A DNA stretch of 64,000 nucleotides from Actinomyces oris (GCF_001553935.1 NZ_CP014232.1:744001-808000), one strand, 5' to 3'. Positions 1 through 9,533 are shown, counted from the stretch's first letter. Notes: generated by a model from the sequence alone, not told the origin. Translations and numbers: made by a program.

Positions 1-356
1 TCGGCGGTGGGGACGCCCGCGGCGGTCATGATCTCCTTGGCGAAGGCCTTCGAGCCCTCAAGGCGGGCGGCCTCCGCGCCGGGGCCGAAGCAGGGGATCC
101 CGGCCTCGCGCACAGCGTCGGCAACACCGGCGACCAGGGGTGCCTCGGGGCCGACGACGACGAGGTCGGCCTCCATCTGGGTGGCCAGGGCCACGACCTC
201 CTCGGGGACGCTGGGGTCAATGTTGAGGTTCGTGGCAATGGCCGCCGTGCCGGGGTTCCCGGGGGCGACGACGAGCTCAGCGGTCTGCGGATCACGGGCG
301 AGGGCACGGGCCAGGGCGTGCTCGCGCGCGCCGGAGCCGAGGAGCAGGATCTTCAC
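1..356 (-). CDS. purD: phosphoribosylamine-glycine ligase (GAR synthetase), N-terminal part
   Basis: Second step of de novo purine synthesis: joins phosphoribosylamine and glycine using ATP, in the cytoplasm. The first ~118 residues are visible and run off the window. They begin [15 protein letters not shown] and contain the nucleotide-type N-domain with APGNPG and [14 protein letters not shown], typical of PurD. The start is a GTG at 356. A TAGGCT box ends six bases upstream of it (363-368) and there is no Shine-Dalgarno, so a leaderless GTG start is likely. It is divergent from the TerD-domain gene. Confidence 0.93.
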   Translation of the reverse strand, partial: MKILLLGSGAREHALARALARDPQTAELVVAPGNPGTAAIATNLNIDPSVPEEVVALATQMEADLVVVGPEAPLVAGVADAVREAGIPCFGPGAEAARLEGSKAFAKEIMTAAGVPTA

Positions 357-362
357 GGCGAT

Positions 363-368
363 AGCCTA
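363..368 (-). promoter_or_regulatory. -10 box of leaderless purD promoter
   Basis: TAGGCT read on the minus strand, followed by six bases and the GTG start of purD. It has the same geometry as the boxes at 8643, 9534, 10664, 28235 and elsewhere in this window. Confidence 0.6.
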
Positions 369-521
369 GATGATGGAGGCCGCATGAGGCCCGGAATCGC
401 GGGCCCCGCGTGCCCCTGGGGCGGGCGTGAGCCGATTCTTGGGAAACCCGGATCGCAGCCGAGTACCCTCAGGTCATTCCGGGGAACGGAGTCCCTGGAC
501 GGCGAGGTGTCAGGAGGCCCC

Positions 522-2834
522 GTGGGAGTCAATCAGTCCTCTGCGACGACGGCGACCGACACAGGAGCCGGCACAGCGGTCGCCCCCGTCTCCGGTGCTG
601 AGGCAACCGCGGAGCTCAACACGGTGACGATTCGCCGGCTCGGGGCAGTTTATGTTCCACCCACCACCGGTGGGCCGGCGCCGTCGCGCTCCGCCTCACC
701 GCAAGAGGCAGAGCCCGCGCCTCAGCGGGACACCGACGCGGGCGTCGCCGCGGCCCTGACCACGCTGCGCGCCCTGGGCTACCGGCTCTCCGCCCCGGCC
801 CGGGAGGCCCTCATCCACCCCGAGCAGGCCTGGGCGCTGGTCAATGCCGCCGCACGTCTCAGTTCTGGTTCCGCGTCCGCCGAGTACCGGCCCTTCTACC
901 CCGACTTCCCTATCCAGGTGCGCACCGCCTCGGAGGCCACGCTGCTGGTCAATGCCGCCCTGCACTACCTGGGCGACGTCGTCGGGGTCCGGATCCTGCC
1001 GGACTACCGGCCCAGCCCCCGCGAGCCCCTGCCGGGAGACGACGGCGCCCTCACCGAGCTGGGCCTGGCCACGACGCAGGACCTGGAGCGGATCGTGGCC
1101 CACCTCGCCGCCCAGGCGACTCCCTTCAGCGCCCAGGATCGCGCGGACCTGATGGCCCTGCGCGACTTCGGCCCCGAGGCGGCGCCACGCGTGGCGGTCA
1201 AGGAGAACCTCGCCGTCCTCACCGTCACCTTCCCCGACCTGGACTTCTCCGCCTCCTACCGCACCGTCACCGACGTGCTGCGCCTGGCGGTCGCCCTAGC
1301 GGGCGGTGACGTCTCCCTGGCCGAGCCGTGCCGGTTCCCCTCCTTCTCCCGTGCGCAGCGGCGCCGTCTGCTGGGTCTGCTTGACGCCGTCGGGCAGGTC
1401 CAGGACAGCCGGGACAGCGCCGAGGAGATGGCTCGGCGCTGCGAGCGGTGGAAGCGGCTGGTCCGCCACCTGCGCCCCGGCGACTACGCGCGCCGCTTCC
1501 CGCGCGCCGTCGCGCTCCTGCACCAGGTCGCCTCCGGGGAGGCCGAAGCGGGTTTCACCTCCCGCCTGGAGGAGGCCCTGGCGCGCCGCGACGTCGATGG
1601 CGCTCTTCATCTGCTGTCCGCCCGCCCGGGGGTCTTCGCCCGCCGACTCAACCACCTGCTGCGGCTGTGCGCCGACGACGCCGCCCGCGAGCGCGTGGTC
1701 GCCGAGTTCGCCCGGGTCGCGCCCGAGGTCTCCGTGCCGGTCCTGGTGCGCCTGTGGGAGTACTTCTCCTCCCCCGGGCCAGATGCCCTGCCGTGGCGGG
1801 TCGTCGCCATCAAGGCGGCCACGGGCGCCAAGACGACGCTCATCCCCTCCACCCGCCGCCCCGGCCCCGCCGACGCGGCGGTGGTTCGCGCCGTCGAGGA
1901 GGCCTTGCGCCGGCGGGCGCACTTGGGGCGGATCGCCGTCGACCAGGGGCTGTACGAGGGCTACACGGCTCCGGTGGGACTGCGATCGGCCTCACCGGGT
2001 ATGCGCACGGCGGGGCGCGGCACCCGACTGCCGCTGCCCGAGGGCGAGACGATCCGCTTCTTCCTGCACTGGCGCGACCTGCCCGAGAACCCAGCCGAGG
2101 CCTCGGGGCCTGCCAGACCTGCTGCCGCCGAGGACAGGGGTACCCGGGTGGATCTGGACCTGTCGGCCTTCTTCGTCTCCGAGGACTTCACGCGCAGCGA
2201 GCAGATCGCCTACTACAACCTGCGCTCGACGGCGGCCGTGCACTCCGGCGACCTCACCTCGGCGCCCGATGGGGCGGCCGAGTTCATCGACGTCACCCTG
2301 GCCGAGGCGCTGCGGCAGGGGTGGCGCTACGTCGTCATGACGGTCCACTCCTTCTCCCACCACCAGCTCAGTGAGGTGCCCGAGTGCTGGGCGGGGGCGA
2401 TGGCCCGCGGCGCGGACCCGCAGAGCGGGGAGGTCTTCGAGGCCTCCACCGTCATGCAGCGCCTCGACCTGGTCTCCCCCACGTTCAACGCGACGCCCTT
2501 CGTCATCGACCTCGCCGAGCGCCGCCTCATCTGGTGGGACCTGCCCGTGGGGGTGGGCGAGCACCAGGTGGCGAACCTGGATCGCAGCAGCAACCGGGTC
2601 CTGGCGCACCTGCTCGACCTGCTGGAGGGGCGGCGCATGCCGCTGGCGCACCTGCTGGGGCTCCTGGCCGACGACGTCGTCAAGGACCCCGATGAGGCCC
2701 AGGTGGTCTTCGGCGAGGGCGGGATCCTGCCGTGGCAGACCGAGCGGATCCTGGCGCTGCTGGGCCCCGCAGAGGCCGCGGTGGAGGAGCTCTCCGACGT
2801 GAACGGGGGCGCCGAGAGCCAGCAGGCGGAGTAA
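522..2834 (+). CDS. TerD-domain protein (SCO0854/MXAN_6230-like)
   Basis: About 770 residues. The last ~270 residues carry a TerD-type fold: a VDLDLSAFFVSEDF strand, then YYNLRSTAAVHSGDL and GAAEFIDVTL, ending in YVVMTVHSFSHH. This matches the actinobacterial SCO0854-like TerD proteins, linked to calcium binding and stress response in the wider tellurite-resistance family. The N-terminal two thirds are helical and not recognised. I chose GTG 522 because CAGGAGG lies 4-11 bases upstream; an open frame extends back to 318 but overlaps purD. No other ter genes are nearby, so tellurite resistance should not be inferred. A hairpin at 2911-2942 follows. Confidence 0.75.
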   Translation: MGVNQSSATTATDTGAGTAVAPVSGAEATAELNTVTIRRLGAVYVPPTTGGPAPSRSASPQEAEPAPQRDTDAGVAAALTTLRALGYRLSAPAREALIHPEQAWALVNAAARLSSGSASAEYRPFYPDFPIQVRTASEATLLVNAALHYLGDVVGVRILPDYRPSPREPLPGDDGALTELGLATTQDLERIVAHLAAQATPFSAQDRADLMALRDFGPEAAPRVAVKENLAVLTVTFPDLDFSASYRTVTDVLRLAVALAGGDVSLAEPCRFPSFSRAQRRRLLGLLDAVGQVQDSRDSAEEMARRCERWKRLVRHLRPGDYARRFPRAVALLHQVASGEAEAGFTSRLEEALARRDVDGALHLLSARPGVFARRLNHLLRLCADDAARERVVAEFARVAPEVSVPVLVRLWEYFSSPGPDALPWRVVAIKAATGAKTTLIPSTRRPGPADAAVVRAVEEALRRRAHLGRIAVDQGLYEGYTAPVGLRSASPGMRTAGRGTRLPLPEGETIRFFLHWRDLPENPAEASGPARPAAAEDRGTRVDLDLSAFFVSEDFTRSEQIAYYNLRSTAAVHSGDLTSAPDGAAEFIDVTLAEALRQGWRYVVMTVHSFSHHQLSEVPECWAGAMARGADPQSGEVFEASTVMQRLDLVSPTFNATPFVIDLAERRLIWWDLPVGVGEHQVANLDRSSNRVLAHLLDLLEGRRMPLAHLLGLLADDVVKDPDEAQVVFGEGGILPWQTERILALLGPAEAAVEELSDVNGGAESQQAE

Positions 2835-2910
2835 CGTGGGCCGGGTCCGGCCATGAGGGTGCTTCCTTCTGCCTTCACATTTCTCTCAGCGCCGTCGCTT
2901 CCCGGACACA

Positions 2911-2942
2911 GTCGGGCGGGACCACCAGTGGCCCCGCCCGAC
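2911..2942 (+). terminator. hairpin after TerD-domain gene
   Basis: Inverted repeat with 14-base arms (13 pairing), starting GTCGGGCGGGACCA, and a four-base loop. There is no clear T-tract, so it could also be a processing or pausing hairpin. Confidence 0.5.
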
Positions 2943-3046
2943 TAGTGCGTGAGGATCAGAAGGTGGTGAGCAGGAAGCGCGCACCGTGCGGGTCTGGTCG
3001 TCCCGGTCGCGACACCGAAGGCTGGCCATCACATTTGAACCACACT

Positions 3047-3074
3047 AGAATCTGCATCACCTGATGATGATTCT
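3047..3074. promoter_or_regulatory. palindromic operator of the vapBC promoter
   Basis: A 28 bp near-palindrome with arms AGAATC/GATTCT and an inner CATCA-CC-TGATG. It overlaps a TAGAAT box (3046-3051) and ends just before the CAGGAGG ribosome site of the antitoxin gene. VapB antitoxins and VapBC complexes bind such palindromes to autorepress; here this is inferred from position and symmetry. Confidence 0.55.
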
Positions 3075-3089
3075 GGTGCAGGAGGTACC

Positions 3090-3287
3090 GTGCGAACCAC
3101 CGTGACACTCAGTGATGACCTCATTGCCAACGCGCAAGAGCTCACAGGCATCACTGAGCGCACCGAGCTGCTGCGGGCCGGCCTGGAGACCCTGGTCAGA
3201 GTGGAGAGCGCACGTCGCCTTGCGGCTCTCGGCGGCTCTGATCGGACGGCAAGCGCCGCTCCACGACGTCGGAGCGCCAGCCAGTGA
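3090..3287 (+). CDS. vapB: antitoxin, VapB family
   Basis: 65 residues, starting MRTTVTLSDDLIANAQ: an N-terminal beta strand and helix of the ribbon-helix-helix type, then ITERTELLRAGLETLV. This is the pattern of the VapB group that ends in a toxin-binding tail. It should bind operator DNA and neutralise the toxin. GTG start at 3090 with CAGGAGG about five bases upstream. The stop overlaps the toxin start by four bases (GTGA), so the two are translationally coupled. The palindrome at 3047-3074 fits autoregulation. Confidence 0.85.
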   Translation: MRTTVTLSDDLIANAQELTGITERTELLRAGLETLVRVESARRLAALGGSDRTASAAPRRRSASQ

Positions 3288-3661
3288 TCCTTGTCGACAC
3301 CTCGGTATGGATCGATCACTTCCACCACTCGGACCCAGTACTCGTCAGCCTGCTGCACGAGGACGAGATCGGATCCCATCCACTCGTGGCGGAGGAGCTG
3401 GCGATGGGGTCACTCAGGGCCAGGGACGACGTCCTCAGGCACTTAGCGCACCTCCACCGGTTCCCGGTCCTCTCACATGACGAACTACTGGTCCTAGTCG
3501 CAGCGCATGCACTGTGGGGCCAAGGACTCAGCCCAGTTGATGCGCACCTGCTCGGCTCCGTCACGCTGGTCCCTGGCGCCCGCCTGTGGACACGCGACAA
3601 GCGATTGCTCCGCGCTGCCGAAGAGCGCGGAGTCTCCTTCACCGAAGGAACCGCCGGCTGA
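3284..3661 (+). CDS. vapC: PIN-domain ribonuclease toxin, VapC family
   Basis: 125 residues, the usual VapC length. PIN-domain acidic residues are in place: Asp5 in LVDTSVW, Glu37/Glu38 in VAEELAMG, Asp86 in SPVDAHLLGS and Asp105 in LWTRDKRL. VapC toxins are Mg-dependent endoribonucleases that cut tRNA or rRNA and halt translation. GTG start inside the vapB stop. The whole catalytic set is intact, so the toxin is expected to be active. The specific RNA target cannot be read from the sequence. Confidence 0.9.
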   Translation: MILVDTSVWIDHFHHSDPVLVSLLHEDEIGSHPLVAEELAMGSLRARDDVLRHLAHLHRFPVLSHDELLVLVAAHALWGQGLSPVDAHLLGSVTLVPGARLWTRDKRLLRAAEERGVSFTEGTAG

Positions 3662-3742
3662 GGCCCCGAAACAGGCCGCGTCACCGAATATCTGACTTGC
3701 TACGCTACAACGGCAGTTCAAGCACCCCCAGAAGACGGTCCG

Positions 3743-4348
3743 ATGTCAGCTCCCCAGAATCAGCCCCCGTACCAGCCGCCGTACCAGCCCCAGTATCAGG
3801 CCGTTCCTCCTTACGGGCAGCAGCGCTCCCGCCAGAACCACGTCGGAAAACTGGTCGTGGCGATCATTCTGTTCGTCATCGGCCCATTGATGGGACTGGC
3901 CATCTGGGGCATCGGGTCGGTCATCACCGTCGCCAGCATCGCCACCAGTGGTGACGTCGTCACCAACGGACAGCAGGTCACCCTGAGCAGCAATGACGAA
4001 CGCGCTCTGTACGTATCGAACGCCGCCGCCGCCAACAACTGCACGGTCGTTGGCCCTGACGGCAAGGAGGTCCCCACCTCCCTCAACGGCGGGATGACCA
4101 TCTCCAACAACGACGGCGACTTCAACTCGGTTCTCACCTTCAAAGCCGACAAGTCGGGAGACTACCGGGTCTCATGCGAGGGACTGGATGACACCGACGC
4201 GATCCTCGTGGGCCCCACCATCACGTTCGGCAAGTTCGCGGTGCCCCTCGTCGCCGGCCTGGCCGCAGGGGCGATCTGCTGGATCCTTGCCACCATCCTG
4301 CTGATCTGGCGCCACCGGGCCCTGGCCGCACAGAATCAAGCGGGCTGA
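3743..4348 (+). CDS. membrane protein of unknown function with Pro/Gln/Tyr-rich N-terminus
   Basis: 201 residues. Residues 1-30 are a low-complexity segment of QPPYQPPY-type repeats, presumably cytoplasmic. A first membrane segment follows at ~37-60, then an external ~100-residue beta-rich domain with Cys residues near NNCTVVGPDG and YRVSCEGLDD that could pair, and a second membrane segment at ~170-190. No family recognised. It is convergent with the next gene and the two stop regions overlap by 13 bp. Confidence 0.7.
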   Translation: MSAPQNQPPYQPPYQPQYQAVPPYGQQRSRQNHVGKLVVAIILFVIGPLMGLAIWGIGSVITVASIATSGDVVTNGQQVTLSSNDERALYVSNAAAANNCTVVGPDGKEVPTSLNGGMTISNNDGDFNSVLTFKADKSGDYRVSCEGLDDTDAILVGPTITFGKFAVPLVAGLAAGAICWILATILLIWRHRALAAQNQAG

Positions 4349-5586
4349 CCCCGATGAGGAACCGCTAAGCCAATCCCGCGTTCGAGGGTCTCGCGCTCCT
4401 CCTGCATGCCCTCATTCGCGAGGGGAACGTAACGGCCGGTCTCCCGGGTGGCGCCGTGGGCGACCCCCCAGAGCCAGATCGCCTCACACCTGGCGACCAG
4501 CTGCTCCTGCCGGCTCCGAAAGCTCCCCCACGTGACACCGGCGCCATCCAGGGCCAGGTGCTTCCCCTTGCCGTAGACGACGAAGATCCGGTCCCCGGCG
4601 ACGAACAGCCCGGAGCGGGACTCCGGCCAGACGCACGAGCGTCTTCCCACGCGAATGCCCTGCTCGTCCACGACGACCCGCTGGAAGCACTCGTAGATCT
4701 TGTAGAGCGGATACGCCATGGTCACCGGCCCGAGCAGAAGGAAGAGCACCGCGAAAGCCATATCCGATCCGCTGATCGGCTTGGTCTCGAAGAACAGCTG
4801 CTGACCACCGATCACCAGGAACAGCACCCCCATACCGATGAGGAAGAGCCCACCGTTGCACAGGTGCTCCTTGACTCTGCGCCAGAGCGGAGTGCAGAAC
4901 ACCAGACGACTGCGCTGCAGCATCTTCTCCGCCCCGTGCCGGCCACGAGCCGCCACGAGATGAGGGTCCTCACTGACAGCGACCTCCTCCGAGACACTCC
5001 ACCCCCGCGCGTAGATGTAGTACTGCAGGTCCCCCACAGCCGCAGAGGCGCGGTCCTCAGAGCTTCCCCACGTCATCCCGATGACGCACCCGGGAAGCCG
5101 GATGGCATCGTCGTCGTCGCCGTTCTCGATCGTGATCCGGGTCCGCTCAATGAATCCGCCGTACGACGACGGCCCGTCATTCAGGTTGAGCGTCGACAGC
5201 GAAAACCTCGAGGCCACCGACTCCCAAGGTCGACGCTCGGTGAACAGCAGGCGGCGCATGGCGATGCCGTCCTGGCTCAGCACCGTCCGACGCCGCAGGG
5301 TATTGATCGCCCAGACCACCGGAATGCCGATTATGCTCACCACGATCATGGCGTCATTGGCTTCATACTCGGTGATGTAGGGGCTCATCAGCAGCAGAGC
5401 CTTGCGGACCATGCCGGGCGCTCCCACCACGAGCACCAGGAGAGCACAGCAGCGGATCATTGCCGAGCGCCGCAGGAGCAGGCGCCCATCAGACGTCTCC
5501 GTGGCCCACCACCGCATCGACTTCCCCAGCGTCTCATCGAACAGGTTCCCCCGACCGCCACCGCGGCCATTGTCCCGCCACTCCAT
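4336..5586 (-). CDS. four-segment membrane protein with two PH-like cytoplasmic regions
   Basis: 416 residues. Two membrane hairpins (about 46-97 and 247-297) are each followed by a similar soluble piece: LSQDGIAMRRLLF..RPWESV after the first and VDEQGIRVGRRSCVWPES after the second. This resembles the bacterial PH-domain arrangement (short beta domain after a TM pair), so the gene may be an internal duplication. Function unknown. The start at 5586 has GAAAGGGCGGAG directly upstream. Its 3' end overlaps the preceding convergent gene by 13 bp. Confidence 0.65.
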   Translation of the reverse strand: MEWRDNGRGGGRGNLFDETLGKSMRWWATETSDGRLLLRRSAMIRCCALLVLVVGAPGMVRKALLLMSPYITEYEANDAMIVVSIIGIPVVWAINTLRRRTVLSQDGIAMRRLLFTERRPWESVASRFSLSTLNLNDGPSSYGGFIERTRITIENGDDDDAIRLPGCVIGMTWGSSEDRASAAVGDLQYYIYARGWSVSEEVAVSEDPHLVAARGRHGAEKMLQRSRLVFCTPLWRRVKEHLCNGGLFLIGMGVLFLVIGGQQLFFETKPISGSDMAFAVLFLLLGPVTMAYPLYKIYECFQRVVVDEQGIRVGRRSCVWPESRSGLFVAGDRIFVVYGKGKHLALDGAGVTWGSFRSRQEQLVARCEAIWLWGVAHGATRETGRYVPLANEGMQEERETLERGIGLAVPHRGQPA

Positions 5587-5790
5587 GCTCCGCCCTTTCC
5601 ACGCCGCTGCAGGTCACCGGCACGTTGGGAAAGCGATCCACGCTCCCCCCCATCGGCCCTTCGTCACTGTAGTAGCGGACGCGGCACCGATTCGCGTTCT
5701 CCGATGGGCACCGTTCACCATCCCGCCTGCGACGTCGCCTCACGCGGACACACCATAGGGATCGAGCACTGTCCCCCGGCGCTCATGTGC
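5587..5790. other. non-coding leader region upstream of the PH-like membrane gene
   Basis: No gene seen. It probably holds the leftward promoter of the gene ending at 4336. The dispersed repeat copy A starts at its right edge. Confidence 0.4.
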
Positions 5791-6324
5791 TGTCTCATGA
5801 CTTCTGAGAGTTTCAGACGTCATAACATCTCAAGACACCGGTGGGGCGGGTCTGCCGGGTGGGAGAGCTGCTACTTCGGTCCGTCAGAGGGGACCGGCCC
5901 GGTCTCTGTGGTGGCTTCCGGCATCGTCTGGACGAACTGCACGAGGGCGGGGTGCTACTGGACGAGGGTGGGGTGCACTTCGGGTAGGTGGGGCCTTCGT
6001 GCAGTACGCACACCCCTTGGCCAGAAGATCCCGACCCTCGTGGAACAGGCCAACTCGAGGCGAGACTCAAACCGGGACCGGCGTCGAGTCATAGCCTCCC
6101 GGCCCTCCGCACAGACGGCGGGCAGGAGTCGGTGGGGCGGACCTGTGATGGGGGCGCCGGACCGTGCCGCAAGAACCCCGGACTCACTCCCGCGAGGTCC
6201 GGTGTCCACAGCGCTGACATTAACGGGCCCGACGTCGGTGCGCCCAGCGGGGATCGTTGAAATCCTGCGGTTCCTTCCCGGTGTGTGGCGTCGGTACGCC
6301 TTTAATGTCAGCACCATGGACACC
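5791..6324 (+). repeat. ~533 bp dispersed non-coding repeat, copy A
   Basis: Matches the minus strand of 53321-53852 along nearly its whole length with scattered substitutions and very few indels. Left edge: TGTCTCATGACTTCTGAGAG. Internal hairpin arms at 5936-5948 and 5993-6005 (ACTGCACGAGGGC against GCCTTCGTGCAGT) are kept in copy B. Right edge: a 124 bp module (6201-6324) bounded by inverted repeats starting GGTGTCCACAGC. Frames inside are short and differ between copies except one segment (VRTARRPHLP). The nature is unknown: a degenerate mobile-element remnant or a structured non-coding element. Confidence 0.75.
6201..6324. repeat. 124 bp inverted-repeat-bounded module inside copy A
   Basis: Ends are 23-base inverted repeats matching at 20 positions (left starts GGTGTCCACAGCGCTGACAT). 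A module of exactly the same length with the same ends lies at 53321-53444. The core TCGTTGRAATCCTGCGGTTC is conserved in both. The shape is MITE-like, but no matching transposase is in the window. Confidence 0.65.
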
Positions 6325-6493
6325 AGCGACCTGCCAGGACCCGCCAGGCCTCTAACCTTCGGCGCATCGTCGCCGACAGGACAGTCAACATGCCCCGGCG
6401 CTCAGCTCTCGAGCCTGAGGGTGCGTCCTCGACGCCGACACGGCGCGCAACGGCCATCGCGCCGGCGACGACGGCGCAACAGCAACAACGAGC

Positions 6494-6527
6494 GGGGGCT
6501 CCGACCGGCGAACCGGTCGGAGCCCCC
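6494..6527 (-). terminator. rho-independent terminator of pckG
   Basis: Perfect 15 bp GC-rich stem (GGGGGCTCCGACCGG) with a CGAA/TTCG tetraloop, followed on the minus strand by a T-rich run. It lies 36 bases after the pckG stop. Confidence 0.88.
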
Positions 6528-6563
6528 GTCTCAGTCCTCCTCAGGGAAGGACCTCAGTGGCGA

Positions 6564-8411
6564 TCAGGCCTTCTTGGCCTCGTCAATGCGCGCACGGAAC
6601 TTCGCGAGCTGCTCCTTGATGGCCTCGGGCAGCTTGTCACCGAACTGCTTGTAGTACTCCTCGGTGTCGTCCATCTCGGCGGCCCAGGCCTCGGGGTCGA
6701 TGTCGTACATCTTGGCCCACTCCTCCTCGCCCAGGTCGAGGCCCTCAAGGTTGAAGTCCTCGAACTTGGGGTAGCGGCCGGTGACGCCGTCGATGGCCTC
6801 GACCTCGCCGGAGGCGCGGCGCACGATCCAGTCGAGCACACGGGAGTTGTCGCCGTAGCCGGGCCAGATGAACTTGCCGTTCTCGTCCTTGCGGAACCAG
6901 TTGACCTGGTAGACCTTGGGGAACTTGTCGCCCAGCTTCTCCTGCATCTCCAGCCAGTGCGACCAGTAGTCGGCCATGTGGTAGCCGCAGAAGGGCAGCA
7001 TGGCCATGGGGTCGTGGCGCAGGGAGCCGACCTTGGCGTCCAGGGCGGCGGCGGTGACCTCAGAGGCCACGGCGGAGCCGATGAACACGCCGTGGGCGTT
7101 CTCGTACTGCTCGGCGACCAGCGGCACGTTGGTGGCGCGGCGACCGCCGAAGAGGATGGCGTCGATGGCCACGCCCTCGGGGGCCTCCCAGTCGGGGCAG
7201 ATAATCGGGCACTGCGAGGCCGGGGTGGTGAAGCGGCTGTTGGGGTGAGCGGCCTTCTTGCCCTCGGCGGCGTCGGCCGGGGTGAAGTCGTTGCCCTGCC
7301 AGTCGATGAGGTGCTCCGGCATCGGGGCGTCGATGCCCTCCCACCACACGTCACCGTCGTCGGTCAGGGCGACGTTGGTGAAGATGGTGTTGGCCTTCAT
7401 GGTGTCCATGGCCATCGGGTTGGTGTCGTAGGAGGTGCCGGGGGCGACGCCGAAGAAGCCGGCCTCGGGGTTGATGGCGCGCAGGCGGCCGTCGGGGCCG
7501 GGGCGCATCCAGGCGATGTCGTCACCGACGGTCTCGACCTTGTAGCCCGGGATGGTGGGCTGGAGCATGGCGAGGTTGGTCTTGCCGCAGGCGCTCGGGA
7601 AGGCGGCGGTGACGTGGTACTGCTTGCCGCTCTTCTCGTCGGTCAGGCGCAGGATGAGCATGTGCTCGGCCATCCAGCCGTCGCGGCGGGCCATGGTCGA
7701 GGCGATGCGCAGCGCGTAGCACTTCTTGCCCAGCAGGGCGTTGCCGCCGTAGCCGGAGCCGAAGGACCAGATCTCGTTGGTCTCCGGGAAGTGGGTGATG
7801 TACTTCTCATCGTTACAGGGCCAGGTGGTGTCCTTCTCGTGCTCGGCCAGCGGGGCGCCGACGGAGTGGACGGCCGGGACCCAGGGGCGGCCCTCGTTGA
7901 TGAGGTCCATGGCAGCCGCACCCATGCGGGTCATGATCCGCATGTTGACCACGACGTAGGGGGAGTCGGTCAGCTCGATGCCGAGCTGGGAGATGGGGCC
8001 GCCCAGCGGACCCATGGAGAAGGGGATCACGTAGAGGGTCCGGCCGCGCATGGCGCCATCGAACTTCTCGTTGAGGATCTTCTTCATCTCGGCCGGGTCG
8101 TACCAGTTGTTGGTCGGGCCGGCGTCCTCCTCCTTCTCGGAGCAGATGAAGGTCCTGGACTCCACACGGGCGACGTCGCTGGGCAGGGAGCGCGCGAGGA
8201 AGGAGTTGGGGCGCTTGTCGGGGTTGAGGCGCGTGAACACGCCGGACTCCACCATCTCGGTGGTGAGGCGGTCCCACTCCTCCTGTGAACCGTCCGCGAA
8301 GTAGACGTTCTCGGGCTTGGCCAGCTCGGCGATGCGCGTGACGAATTCGATGACATCCTCAGGGGCGTTAGCCGGCGCGGCGGCGCGGACGTCCTTCTCA
8401 GACACAGTCAT
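6564..8411 (-). CDS. pckG: phosphoenolpyruvate carboxykinase (GTP)
   Basis: 615 residues, the normal length of GTP-dependent PEPCK. It interconverts oxaloacetate + GTP and PEP + CO2 + GDP, linking the C4 acids with glycolysis. Visible motifs: the kinase P-loop FPSACGKTN at 271-279, [11 protein letters not shown] just after, and [16 protein letters not shown]. In an Actinomyces-like fermenter it may run in the CO2-fixing direction toward succinate. The ATG at 8411 is chosen because a purine-rich GGAAGGGA precedes it; an open frame extends further upstream but has no family similarity. It ends in a strong terminator. Confidence 0.97.
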   Translation of the reverse strand: MTVSEKDVRAAAPANAPEDVIEFVTRIAELAKPENVYFADGSQEEWDRLTTEMVESGVFTRLNPDKRPNSFLARSLPSDVARVESRTFICSEKEEDAGPTNNWYDPAEMKKILNEKFDGAMRGRTLYVIPFSMGPLGGPISQLGIELTDSPYVVVNMRIMTRMGAAAMDLINEGRPWVPAVHSVGAPLAEHEKDTTWPCNDEKYITHFPETNEIWSFGSGYGGNALLGKKCYALRIASTMARRDGWMAEHMLILRLTDEKSGKQYHVTAAFPSACGKTNLAMLQPTIPGYKVETVGDDIAWMRPGPDGRLRAINPEAGFFGVAPGTSYDTNPMAMDTMKANTIFTNVALTDDGDVWWEGIDAPMPEHLIDWQGNDFTPADAAEGKKAAHPNSRFTTPASQCPIICPDWEAPEGVAIDAILFGGRRATNVPLVAEQYENAHGVFIGSAVASEVTAAALDAKVGSLRHDPMAMLPFCGYHMADYWSHWLEMQEKLGDKFPKVYQVNWFRKDENGKFIWPGYGDNSRVLDWIVRRASGEVEAIDGVTGRYPKFEDFNLEGLDLGEEEWAKMYDIDPEAWAAEMDDTEEYYKQFGDKLPEAIKEQLAKFRARIDEAKKA

Positions 8412-8642
8412 GCGAGTCCCTTCCTTGGGTATGTTGATCCGGTGAGCGCGCCGTTGCCGACTCGCTCGGTCGAGAGCAATCCTCCCCCACCGGGCGCCCC
8501 AGGTCACATCGCCGAAGGTCCCAACTGGGCCTCTCTCCCCGGCCGGACTGACATGTGATCGGCCACATTCGGGAGGATGGCGGCTTTTTCCGCCTTTGAA
8601 ACGGCGTCGTTCCGCCCTCAGTGAAGGTCCAGTGCGAGCGTG

Positions 8643-8648
8643 TAGCGT
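8643..8648 (+). promoter_or_regulatory. -10 box, leaderless promoter of LppM paralog 1
   Basis: TAGCGT, six bases before the ATG at 8655, with no Shine-Dalgarno. Confidence 0.55.
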
Positions 8649-8654
8649 GCCCGC

Positions 8655-9497
8655 ATGTCCGTCGCGCCGTCCTCCGCGTCCCGTTCTACGAGCTTCTTGT
8701 CGCGCACTCTGTCCCGCCCGCCGGCACTCCGGGCGCTTCGACCGGCCGTCGTGGCGACCGCCGCCTGCCTGGCACTGTCGGCCTGCACCGCTCACATGGA
8801 CATGACCATCCGCTCCCAGGGCAGCTACGACGTCGCCCTGGAGATGCGCGATACCAGCGGAACCGTCTTCCCGAAGGGAAAGGCCCCCGACTGCTCGACC
8901 TACTCCGACCCCACCGCCCTGGGCGTGCCTGCCGGCACCACCGTCAAGGCCACCCCGATCACCGGCGACGACGGAATCGGCTGCCAGGTCACCATCAGCG
9001 GCGTCAAGGTCCCCCAGGCCTCGCAGGCCGATGCGAACACGATCGTCGTGCGCGACGGCGAGGTCTACAAGGTGACGATCCAGCCCTTCCCCTCCGACCC
9101 CTCCCAGGACGCCAACGGGGCCGCAGGTGCGCAGGGCAGCGCATCTCAGGCCCCTGCCGCGCCGTCGGGAGGCCCGGGCGGGGCCCAGCCGACCAGCACG
9201 TCCTTCAAGGGCGTCGTCGACACCAAGGTCTCCGTCACCTTTCCCGGCGCGGTGACACAGTCCGGCGGGGGGAAGGTCTCGGGCACCACGGTCACCTGGG
9301 ACGATCCGGACACGGTGGCCAAGGGCGTGAGCGCCTCGGGCTACGCCCAGGACTCGCGGGGCGTATCGTGGTGGAGTCGTTCCCGTGTCTGGCTGACCGC
9401 GGGGCTGGCCCTACTCGGCGGAGCCCTGGCTGCGGCCATCCTCCGACGGCGCAGCAGAGGTCACGCACCCCGCAAGGCAGCGCAGGGGCGGCACTGA
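8655..9497 (+). CDS. LppM-family lipoprotein (paralog 1 of 7)
   Basis: 280 residues. Signal peptide with lipobox LSAC (lipidated Cys44), then an LppM-type (DUF3153-like) extracellular domain carrying the conserved pair Cys80/Cys110. The signature [17 protein letters not shown] is followed by VTWDDPD, and a single membrane segment at ~246-263 ends in a short basic tail. It is therefore held by both a lipid and a membrane helix. M. tuberculosis LppM is a surface lipoprotein implicated in host interaction; the role here is not known. First of six consecutive paralogs, read from its own leaderless promoter, divergent from pckG. Confidence 0.85.
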   Translation: MSVAPSSASRSTSFLSRTLSRPPALRALRPAVVATAACLALSACTAHMDMTIRSQGSYDVALEMRDTSGTVFPKGKAPDCSTYSDPTALGVPAGTTVKATPITGDDGIGCQVTISGVKVPQASQADANTIVVRDGEVYKVTIQPFPSDPSQDANGAAGAQGSASQAPAAPSGGPGGAQPTSTSFKGVVDTKVSVTFPGAVTQSGGGKVSGTTVTWDDPDTVAKGVSASGYAQDSRGVSWWSRSRVWLTAGLALLGGALAAAILRRRSRGHAPRKAAQGRH

Positions 9498-9533
9498 GCA
9501 CTCCGACTGTCCCACGTAGACACGGCACCGAAT

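Noticed and set aside
318..521. N-terminal extension of the TerD-domain gene
   Set aside because: It overlaps purD and its leaderless promoter; the ribosome site at 511-518 points to GTG 522.
522..2834. Tellurite-resistance operon
   Set aside because: Only one TerD-type domain and no other ter genes are present.
5955..6323. 122-residue frame on the minus strand in repeat copy A
   Set aside because: Only a short stretch is kept in copy B; the rest differs in frame, so it is not convincing as a protein.
4456..6654. 732-residue open frame on the + strand
   Set aside because: It lies antisense to the 4336-5586 gene and over the repeat, has His/Arg/Pro-rich shadow composition and no family similarity.
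6390..8288. 632-residue open frame on the + strand
   Set aside because: Antisense shadow of pckG; Val/Gly/Leu-rich repeats typical of the complement of a high-GC gene.
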